DNA of 64,000 nt, taken from Marasmius tenuissimus (lineage: Eukaryota; Basidiomycota; Agaricomycetes; Agaricales; Marasmiaceae). Each line of letters opens with the position of its first letter. Positions within the stretch are counted from its first letter, which is position 1. This document shows, piece by piece, positions 55,544 through 64,000 of this stretch. The position numbers were made by a program, and so were the translations under genes. The notes beneath the pieces were generated by a model. That model worked only from the letters and a program-made list of their open reading frames with translations. It had not been told where the DNA came from and made no database searches. The stretch spans positions 1,488,001-1,552,000 of the forward strand of contig JAQOTA010000050.1 in the NCBI GenBank assembly GCA_029532415.1, in the 5' to 3' direction.

Positions 55544-57514
55544 ATGACCGCTACATACTCTGTACCAAAGGAGGCCTCCCAACTCCTCAAAGACGGGCTC
55601 GTTTTCAACGAACTTCACCGATCGTGCCCATCCGAGGTATGAGATGTATACCAGCTTGTCGAATTTCGAGGCGGAGATCTTCCCTCAATACCTATCAACT
55701 GGCGATTTGCTGAGAGCATCGCGGCCATCAAAGGGTTCGAGGCATGTATGCTGAATGTGTTGCTCACGAGAAGATTCGCCATCGAACCTCAGAAGGTTGT
55801 AATCGATACGTGAGTACAAACCCTTAGGAGAAATGACTGACTGACAAAGTACGACTGTTTATAGAGACCACGCCCAGCTTTTCATCATGTCGCCGCTTAT
55901 TACAGACTTGAACGTCGACGGGAAGAATCTGACTTTCCTCGATCTGCCAGAACTATCGAGGTGGTTCCCCTCCACGTCCACTTCACCTCATGATATTTCT
56001 CGTACGAATATCTACAAGACAAAGGATGGCAGGTTCTATCACGTTCACGGTTTGTGCTGTCAACCAACTCCTGTGAGAGGCCTTACTCACTCACCATTTT
56101 GGGTCGTAGGTAGTTTGAACCCGAAGCTCTCTCAAACCGCACTTGGCATCCCCGAGGGATACCAGCCAGCGGCCGGAGAAACACCCCATTCAATCTACGA
56201 AACGAAAGTCTCTCAATACAACTCCGAAGACCTCGATGCCTTGATGAACGACGAATACCGCCAGGCCGGGACTATCTGCCAAAGCGTGGACGAATTCCTC
56301 TCCAGCGAACACGGCAAAGCCAGTGCTCACGTCGGGCTGTACGAGCTCCATCACTTCCCCAATCCATCACAGAAGCCATCCTGGTGGGAATCACCCAACA
56401 CACCCGATCTCTCTCGTCCGCTTTTCGGGTTGAAGATCATCGAACTCACGCGAATCGTCGCTGGACCCACGATTGGCCGTGATCTTGCCGAGCTTGGTGC
56501 GAGTGTCATGCGTATCACTTCACCCAATGTCGCGGACATGCATGTTCTCAACTTTGATATGGGATGGGGGAAATGGTCGGGGTATTTGAACTTGAAAAGC
56601 GGAGAGGACAGGGAGAGGTTGAAGGAGTTGATAGCCGAGGCGGATGTGGTTGTTGACGGATATCGACCGGGTGTGATGGAGAAGTGGGGGTTTGGGAAGG
56701 AGGATGTATTGAAGATGACTGAGGGCAGGGAGAAGGGGATTTATGTTCATGAGAATTGTTATGGGTGGAACGGGCCGTTGTCGTATCGCTTGGGATGGCA
56801 ACAGATTAGTGATGCGGCCAGTTTCACTGCTTGAACTTCACCGTATTCTCAGGCAATCTGACGAAGCGATACTGGCACTGTGGCGTCTCGACAGAGTGGG
56901 GTCGCGCCATCGGGCACGGCGAGCCCGTTACTCCTGTATTTCCAAACTCTGACTTTTGGTGCTTTCATCTCGTCAGGATCGAGTTCGGACTCGCACTCAT
57001 AGCTTTTCACCCTTTAGTACCGGGGTATCTGGAGCGACCGGCGTTCTGCAAGCTTTGATTGAACGCGCAGAGAAAGGAGGATCATTTGTGGTCGAGGTGA
57101 GTCTCAAGTTAACCCTCGCTTTCCCTGGCATCTCCTAATCGCGCGTCTCTACAATAGGCTGCCATTAATTACTACTCTCAGTGGCTCGTCCGTACATGTC
57201 GCACTTACCCTCCCGAAATCTGGGAGCAGGTGTGGGCGAAGCATGGTAAACCGGTTTTCCACCATACCGACCACATGCGGACGACTATCCCAGCGATGGT
57301 GGGATTACTCAAAGCGAATACGTCAGAGCTGTTCAACAGCGCTTTCTTTGGAATTCGGGATCGAGGAGCTCTTGGGGTGAAATCAAAGTCCGTGAAACCG
57401 ATCTTGCAGTTCCCCAATGGGATGGTGAAGCTGGGGTTCAATGTCGGGTGTAGGGCGAATGGGGTCGATAAGGCGCGATGGCCTGAAGATTTGATGACAG
57501 AAACTGTAGTGTAA
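55544..57514 (+). CDS. CoA-transferase family III (CaiB/BaiF type)
   Basis: Family III CoA-transferases move CoA between carboxylic acids via an aspartyl-CoA intermediate. The start MTATYSVPKEASQLLKDGLV is followed by an intron and GGDLPSIPINWRFAESIAA. The CaiB core has LFGLKIIELTRIVAGPTIGR, LAELGASVMRIT, DMGWGKWSGYLNLKS, and ADVVVDGYRPGVMEKWGFG, the canonical R-P-G. The C-terminal part has EWGRAIGHGEPVTPVFPNSD and CTGVSGATGVLQALIERAE. After INYYSQWLVRTCRTYPPEIW it ends LMTETVV at 57,514. The usual catalytic Asp position of the family falls in the DMGWG/DVN region and cannot be fixed by eye. About six exons; the junction after QQISDA (about 56,815-56,880) is unclear. It resembles fungal relatives of alpha-methylacyl-CoA racemase. 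Confidence 0.88.
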
Positions 57515-57775
57515 TATTAAACTGTACAGCACAACGATAAGTAAGTAGTTGGACAGACTCGTAGACTATTATCCGAACATGTAGTTTGCGAAAAGGGTAT
57601 TATTAAATACCGTATTAACATTCAACACTTGCCGACTTCACGTCAACCCAGGGAGCCCATTTATGACGCTCGCGAAGTATGCATACTCGTCCTCACTCAC
57701 TTCGTTTATCCGTGGAGGTGCGACGACTCTGACAGCTCGTGCCACGGCAGAACAAACATCGTACCAGAGGGTCTT
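57515..57775. terminator. Convergent 3' flanks
   Basis: 261 bp between convergent genes. An AT-rich run with TATTATTAAATACC near 57,599 could serve as 3' processing signal; nothing else is seen. Confidence 0.3.
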
Positions 57776-59599
57776 CTAGGTTTCGTCAGAAAGAGAGGGC
57801 GGGGCCCGCGGGTAGGTGTGACCGTGAGTGCCACAAAGCCGGAACTCCCTCCCCCGTGTCGCTCTACATATGAGTTTGGAAAGCCTCCAACAGGCATGGT
57901 ACGATTTCCTAGGCACGCCTATATCAATGACCGGCTGTAGCACGTCAGCAACAATGAAGTCCGTATACGACTGCGCACGTGCAGATCCAAATACGATCTT
58001 GAGAAACCGCCGAGTCGACTCGTCGCCTGTACCAGACGGATCGGAATGGTAGGCTTGAGCGAAGCTCATCATGATAGCTTCCACATGATAGACGGTGCAG
58101 TACGTTCTTTAAGAGATAGTCTGAAGCACTTTGTCCAGTGTCTCCTTGTACAATTCTGCACGCAAAATATGAGTCAATTCAAATTGCCATTGGAATCGAG
58201 TGAGAAGTCCGACCGTAGTCTTGGTCGTCCATTGTAACAGCCCTCAATTTGTCATACATTTATCTCGAAAATCGCTCCCGAAGATCATGCTTGCCTTTTA
58301 ACTTGAATACCGTAGGTGACGGGACATCAACCCACCTAAGATCAAGTTCTTGCGCCGGAAATTTCCGCAAGGCTCTGAAGGCTTCAATTCAGACGAACAG
58401 GGAGGCATGATATCGTATAACCTGGTCTGACTGAGCCTGCAGCATAAGGCACCAAGAGACTAGTAAGTACACGCGAATGAAGGCCGATGGTGTTGACTTA
58501 CTCCAGTGCTATCGAGAACGGCACCCAGCTCATCATCTTCGGGCATGCCAGCCTTCGTAGCGCCATCGTGTGATGTCAAATCGTCTCCGTACATCTCCGC
58601 AGTACCAAAGCCTCTACTAGTACACCTCTTCGCGTAAGACAGCGTGTAAACCAGGTCTTGGTCATCGAAATTCTGCGCAGAACACCTGATTTGATTATAA
58701 TGCGAAGAATACGCAACTTGCCCTGAAGCAGCAAGATCGTGGTGACCATATCCTTGCTTGAAATGTTGCGAAAGAGCATTTTTGTCAACACGAAGTCTTC
58801 AAACTCGACAATGAACTCGAGTAGTATGTCCAAATTCCCCTTCGTGACAAGAAGCTGGTTTCCTTCCACTAAATCGCCGTTGAACGCCCTGATACAATCG
58901 ACCTGAGCTGCTGTGAGTTTGAATCTCCAGTCATTCTGATCGCTGTCCCACAGGCGGCTGTTCTTGACGTTGTTGAAATAATCGAGTATGATCGCCGAAG
59001 GACCCAATGGATCCCCAGACTTCCAAGCCATACGGCTGGCTCTGACATGATGATACATCCTTTCTGAAGCGTACCGAAGGACGTAGCGTTCGGCATCCGG
59101 CCGGTCCTTTGAGGTGAGGTTGGGATCAGTGAGGATGGTAACCAAGTCCGACACATAGCTCTTCGGACCTTCGCAACGTGTTGAGGCTGATCATTTATAG
59201 AGTGTAGTATACTGAGACGTACCTTCGGGTGCTCCAGCTCTTCAGTATCTCCTGCGCACTTTCCTTTGTATTTCGTTCGATTGGTCTCAATGCCAATTTT
59301 TGAATGTCCTCGCCAGCTTTCCCTGCGAGGGTGGTTTGTGACACGATGAGTGCGAAAACCCCTTCCTCGCGTACAACGCCTGACACGGCGGCGACATGAT
59401 CAGATTCATCTGGTGCAGAGGACCCAAGCAACAACGCAGATAGATGTTCGAGAGGCGTGAGGGGTTCCCGGGAAACAGGGGTATTCAGATTCGGCCTTTG
59501 AAATTGGTACTCCTCCTGAACACCGATGGAAGAAAGGAAGATAAGTCCCAGCGTTACGGTGTACTCGTACTCTGCGTCAAAAGATGTAATGTTGGCCAT
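57776..59599 (-). CDS. Multi-exon hypothetical protein
   Basis: I do not recognise the family. The start is MANITSFDAEYEYTVTLGLI at 59,599. The exon ends KSWSTR, and an intron (about 59,168-59,219) leads to SYVSDLVTILTDPNLTSKD, ERYVLRYASERMYHHVRAS, NNVKNSRLWDSDQNDWRFKL and DILLEFIVEFEDFVLTKM. Two readings are open after that. One stops near 58,576; the other shifts to a frame with GFGTAEMYGDDLTSHDGATK. Farther downstream, exon-like segments (TVGLLTRFQWQFELTHILRA, LYKETLDKVLQTI; then DESTRRFLKIVFGSARAQS, IVADVLQPVIDIG) continue to a stop at 57,776. I treat these as one gene. Helix-rich composition suggests an alpha-helical repeat or scaffold protein, but that is inference. Confidence 0.5.
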
Positions 59600-61783
59600 G
59601 ATGGATGGGTAGAGCTGAACGCCGCCACTGGCCAGTGAGCGCAGTGGTGGTTGGAATGCGATCGTTACATAATAATTATATTAAGGATGTTGTGGCACGG
59701 TTTCGGACGCACCACGTGGTGAGTAGCCGTATGGCGGCCCGCGCGGCGCACCCTCTATCCTTCTTCCTTTTTTTCATCTCCACCGTTCAAAGCTCTTGCA
59801 ACGTTCTTTGCTCTCTCGGCTGTCTTTGTCTTCTTGAATATGGGACTCCACAGAGCAAACATCTGTCGTCATTAGCATCCCAGGTGCAGATCCTCTCAGA
59901 TGGTGCCTCGACGAGGGCGTTTTGGACGGGACATCTCTCTTCGCCCTGGTACTCCTATACATACGTATCTAGAATTCCATCGTCACTCTATCTCCCTGTT
60001 TTCATGTGAAACAACTCTCTTGAACTCTTCATACCACAGTAGGATAGTCACGCCATCATGGATGAACGCTGCCGAGACACTCTTCCGGCGCCGCTATTCC
60101 CATCTTGAATCTGGACTCTCTCACCTCGGTTCACTACCATTCCTCCGCCTGGATATGCATGTTGGTTGTCTTTGCCCTCTCTACTTTCGAAGCTCTCGTT
60201 TTTCTTCGTTACGTCAAGCCTCCAATGTTCTGGCAAGTAACTGGGGAATAGGATTCGAATCTCATTCGGCAGGCCTCAAGTCTTTAACACTTTCATCAAT
60301 TGTGCCCGGCGTCGCCCTCGTGAATCTCGCTTGTGACCTTTCACAATCAATTTGTCCAACAATCTTTGCGTTTCCGTGTCTTACTGTTACTTTATCCCCA
60401 GCGTCCACGAGCAGACACAACACATCGTTGCATGTTTTGTGTCTATGCCGTCTCACACGAACAATTTTTAGTTCAGATGTGAATTCGATGGCGCGAAGAT
60501 CTGCCTGCCCATGCATAGATATCCAAGCTTGCGAGTCACAATCAGGGCGTCTACAAAGTCGATGTGCCGTCCACGCGGGAAGTAGAATGATTTCCCTGTT
60601 GATTTATTTCGAAGCTGAGACGTGTGGCGGACTTTCGAGTGGATGAATCTCTAAGCTATAACGTCCCTCATCTCGGTTCACCCCCACGCTGTCACCTCCA
60701 TCTTCCGTGTTTTCTTTGACGTCCTTTCTGGTCCATCCTCGCCTTAGGCTGTCTTTTCTGCTGGGGGGACTTGGTCAATGTCAGTAGCGGTGCCCTTTGT
60801 TTTGGTCCTGTGTTATCCTTCTCTCATTTCAGCACAAGCGTTGGGTGAGGCAGGCATTCACGATCGTTCATTTCCGTAATCGCCGGCGGAAAGTGAACGA
60901 CAGTTTGCTGGGCGATCACCGGCGCAGCGTGCTCTTCCAGTCAAGCTGTTGACTCGACCCGACGATGACCGTTGCCGCTGATACAGACGTTTGCGGACTC
61001 GCCTAGTCCATGTGATGTATCCCAGAACGTCATGGGGACCGTGCAAGCCTTTAAAACGATGTCCTGAACGGTAAGTACATTCCGAGGGATAGGAGAATCA
61101 GTCTCCTTGAATCTCCTACAGGGCCCCTTCTGTCAACGATCGATCCCAACATATGTTCTTTCCTATAATCGAACTACGATTGCAATTCATATGAAAATCA
61201 TGAGGAACTTGTGGCAAATGGAAGACCGTCATGAATGGTGGCTTGAAAGTTTGGAACTTCCGTTGTTATTATGGCACTAGGTGCCACCAAATCAATGATT
61301 CATGAAGAGAATCACCGAACGCAGGCTCGTGAAATACAGGTCTCCAAATAGTGGGTCAGTTGACGAATAGAATTCCCGCGAATAGGCTTTGCCGATCCCC
61401 TTGCTAGTTGAAAATTTGTAGCTATCTTCTGGCAGTGCGCCCGGAATGGCCGTGTGCTGTTCAGGACTATAGGTGGGCCCCAGTTTCATTTCTCGTTTAG
61501 CTGAGAAGAGCGTACTGGTATTCGAAACGGAGAGGCTGTTGAACCCGAGCAAATCGAAGCGTGCCGGTTACCCTGGATGGGTGGTAAGCGAATAATTGAA
61601 TACCTTTTTCCGATTGGTCATTTCGGGTCCACGTGAGGTGAGCTCATTCAGAATGCCAATCTATCCCCACCCCTTCTGAAGCACCTGAAAAGTGTCCAAC
61701 GTTGGCAATTCTCAGTCTGTCATCCTTACCCTCCTTACTTCGCTACTACCAATATCTCTGTAATCCGACCCTCAAGATCGACG
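59600..61783. other. Weakly coding stretch
   Basis: Contains a plus-strand frame at 59,900-60,646 and minus-strand pieces behind it. On the minus strand at 60,262-60,516 the words VDAGDKVTVRHGNAKIVGQI and SVKDLRPA resemble a KOW-type segment; upstream, at about 60,500-60,610, FYFPRGRHIDFVDALIVTRK is in another frame. This may be a decayed gene. A minus-strand frame at 61,292-61,552 (MLGFNSLSVSNTSTLFSAKR ...) is protein-like but has no family. Confidence 0.35.
61292..61552 (-). CDS. Short hypothetical ORF
   Basis: An 86-codon frame with protein-like composition, including KLGPTYSPEQHTAIPGALPE and KGIGKAYSREFYSSTDPLFG. No domain is recognised, and no flanking exons were found. It could be a single-exon small gene or the end of a decayed one. 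Confidence 0.25.
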   Translation of the reverse strand: MLGFNSLSVSNTSTLFSAKREMKLGPTYSPEQHTAIPGALPEDSYKFSTSKGIGKAYSREFYSSTDPLFGDLYFTSLRSVILFMNH

Positions 61784-64000
61784 ATGACGACGAGCAATGA
61801 ACCCAACACCATCAAGGGGCTCGATAGCGCTGTAACGGAGAGCACCACTACCTCGAGTTCGCCACCCAGTACTGTGGACGGCTTCGCGACCCCAGCGACG
61901 AGCACATCTGATAGAGAAGACGAGGGAGACAAGCCAACGAAGAACGGATTACCGTCATGGAGGTCAATATATAGCTCCCCACCGCCGGTGAAACAGCCTT
62001 ACAAGCCTTCGGAATGCCTCGAGGATATACCAGGCATGGCTTATGCGCTCGAGCTCTTTCTGGCTTCGCATATGGTGGAATCAGAAGAATACTGTGCAAA
62101 GAATGATCCGAAAATGTGCGTTCTCGTTCGACGATTGACAGTTTTCTACCTAATCCATGATGGTCCTGAAGGGAACGGGTCTACTTTGCGACTGGATACG
62201 GACTCATTCAATGCGTTAAAGGGTTGATGTCATATGCAGACGAGGTACTCAACTCAGTATTGCTCGCTCTACATCTTACTGACTCTCGCTGACAGGACAT
62301 TCTTGCTGGAATTGAGCACACGAAACACGGAAACCACATTGCTCAGCAACATCGCAAGAAGGCCGCTTCATTTACCACACGTTTGGCCGGCTATGTCGTC
62401 TCCTCGCTCAACACACACGGTGTGGGCTTTATACGAAGCATGACGGATTCAGAGAGGCACGCAGAGCTCACTTATGCCGAGAGTCTCTTCGAAAAGGTGC
62501 GGAATGCAACTATCCATTCATCATTCCTTCGTTTCTGACAACCTTTCTCAGGCCCTGTTGGGTATCGTGTACTCCGGTGACTGGCTAGCATTCATTAAAG
62601 AAGCGTACGAACATTTCTCGTAAATCACCATTAAAAAATCCCTGTCTGACCAAAGCCCCTCCAACCAGCCTCAACATGAGAACACTCGTAACTATTTACC
62701 GAAATCTCTACAAATACATCACCACGTTGGACGCCGAATTCGCTGCCGCTAATCCCGATGCGCCCCTCAAGGAAGACCCCGCGATCGATCCCCACTTCCG
62801 CTCGGGCGTTTACCTTGGTGCCGGAGCAAGCACGCTTATCCTCAGCTTGTTGCCCTCGAAGATTTTGACTATCATCGAGATGTTTGGGTTCCATGGAGAG
62901 AGAAAGGAAGCGTTGGAGATCCTATGCAAGGCCGGTGGTTGGACGAAGGATAGCAGTCAGCCTAGTATCAACACTGGTCGGTTCCCACTTTTCCCTAGAG
63001 CTTCGACCTCGACTCACAAACTGCGAAAAACACAGAGGAAGAAGGTCTTAGGCGGTCCATATGCGACATGGTTTTACTCGTGTTCCATCTGGTGCTCTCT
63101 AGCTTCACGTTTGAAGGTGTGGATGTCAGTGTAGCGCAGAAGATTGTGGATTGGAATTTGAAACGATACCCGGATGGTAAGCCAAGCCGTGGTTGGTCAC
63201 ATTTGATCTAACCTCGACTCTTTTCTTTGCAGGTGTCTTCTTCCTCTTTGGAGCCGGCCGACTTTCCTTGATACGGTCGCAGCCGCAACGAGCTATTCAG
63301 TATTATACACACGCGATGGAGGTACAATCTCAGTATCGAAACTTGCATCACGTTTCATACTGGTAAGTCCTAGCTCCCTACACTCCACATAGCATCCGTC
63401 ACGACTGACGTTTGAACTCGTCCAATAGGGAGATTGCTATATCTAGTCTAGCGCTGTGGGACTTGAAGCAGAGTGAGGATGCTTGGAGAATTTTGCAGAA
63501 GGAGGCAACGGTGCGTACTTAGCTCATTACCTCTATCCGTCATCGACTAACGACAAATCGCTGTCACTAGTGGTCGAAAGCCACATACACGTACGGGCTC
63601 GCGATATGCTTATTGGAGCTGGCTGAGCGCGACTCGGAGAAGAGCGATGAGAGACGGAAGGAAGCGAAAGCATTTATGGATAAGGTGCCAGACTTGAAAC
63701 AGAGGATTGCTGGAAAGAGTATTCCGCTTGAGGTGCGTTCTTCATAACCCGCCCCCTTCGCCTTCGTAATCGATACTAACCAAACTTTCCCACTCCAGAA
63801 ATTCGTCGCCCGCAAATCTCGCAAATTCCAATCCCAAAAAGGTCGCCTCGCCCTCCCCGCACTCGAAATCGCATACATATTCCTCGGCATCGCGCATGCG
63901 CCTCGGAGAGTCGTTTGTGAGAAGATGCTACCGGATGTTCGGAGTGTCCTCTCAAAGCTCGAGGCGTGCAAAGGGGATCCGAAGAAATATAAGGAGAATG
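61784..64000 (+). CDS. IML2/TTC39-family TPR protein, 3' end outside window
   Basis: This is an IML2/TTC39 (DUF3808) protein; yeast Iml2 is linked to mitochondria/lipid droplets and inclusion-body clearance. A disordered N-terminus (MTTSNEPNTIKGLDSAVTES) precedes the conserved part: MAYALELFLASHMVESEEYC, YGLIQCVKGLMSYADE, ILAGIEHTKHGNHIAQQHRK, AELTYAESLFEKALLGIVYS and FIKEALNMRTLVTIYRNLYK. The family hallmark is GVYLGAGASTLILSLLPSKI then MFGFHGERKEALEIL. TPR-like repeats follow (GVFFLFGAGRLSLIRSQPQR, QYYTHAMEVQSQYRNLHHVS, WEIAISSLALWDLKQSEDAW). Splice phases check at five junctions (for example KM|ERVYFATG). The coding sequence is still open at the right edge of the window. Confidence 0.9.

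Noticed and set aside
59900..60646. Plus-strand open frame of 248 codons
   Set aside because: Ser/Leu/Cys-rich composition typical of an antisense frame; no domain, no splice support, and the minus strand contains more protein-like words.
1..64000. tRNA and rRNA genes
   Set aside because: No cloverleaf with a GTTCGAATCC-type T-arm or rRNA-like stretch was found on either strand by eye; a tRNAscan run would be decisive.

Overview
The window looks like nuclear DNA of a filamentous basidiomycete, most likely an Agaricomycete. Protein-coding genes are broken by many short GT-AG introns of about 50-70 nt. No operons or bacterial-type signals are visible. Several predicted proteins belong to families I associate with mushroom-forming fungi: a Plavaka-type transposase, a DUF6698-like protein, a fungal T5orf172/GIY-YIG protein and an agaric lineage-specific family at 52-54 kb. 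All annotation was done by eye, so exon boundaries are proposals and family names rest on motif recall.

Layout. 0.9-2.9 kb: cyclopropane-fatty-acid synthase-like methyltransferase (-). 2.9-8.4 kb: poorly resolved stretch with exon-like fragments, mostly minus strand, that I cannot assign. 8.4-16.7 kb: conserved block with ARL2 (-), divergent eIF5B (+) and an APC-family amino-acid/choline-type permease (+). 17.0-23.3 kb: kinesin-3 motor (-) whose P-loop is spread over three micro-exons. 23.7-26.4 kb: quinone-oxidoreductase-like MDR protein (-). 27.4-29.5 kb: secreted FAD-linked oxidase (+).

30.6-39.9 kb: the most unusual part. Four genes sit between two sets of palindromic repeats arranged as a mirror image (A-B-genes-B-A). 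They encode a T5orf172/GIY-YIG protein with an exact-period 120-bp internal duplication, a 5'-truncated Plavaka-type transposase, an unknown Glu/Pro-rich protein and a DUF6698-like protein with polyQ and acidic tracts. This resembles a transposon-derived island. 40.4-41.8 kb: secreted DUF4360 protein (-). 41.8-45.5 kb: gene-poor.

45.5-64 kb: housekeeping and lineage-specific genes. These are a single-pass membrane protein (-), SmB (+) with an ATG-only first exon, a DUF2433-type metallophosphoesterase-like protein with an RGG tail (-), a small hypothetical gene (+), the agaric-specific family member (+), a CaiB/BaiF family III CoA-transferase (+), an unknown multi-exon gene (-) and an IML2/TTC39-family gene (+) that runs off the right edge.

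Functionally the genes are mostly independent: translation (eIF5B), splicing (SmB), trafficking (ARL2, kinesin-3), transport and metabolism (permease, CoA-transferase, MDR, FAD oxidase, CFA synthase). Only the 30.6-39.9 kb island looks like a unit with a shared origin.
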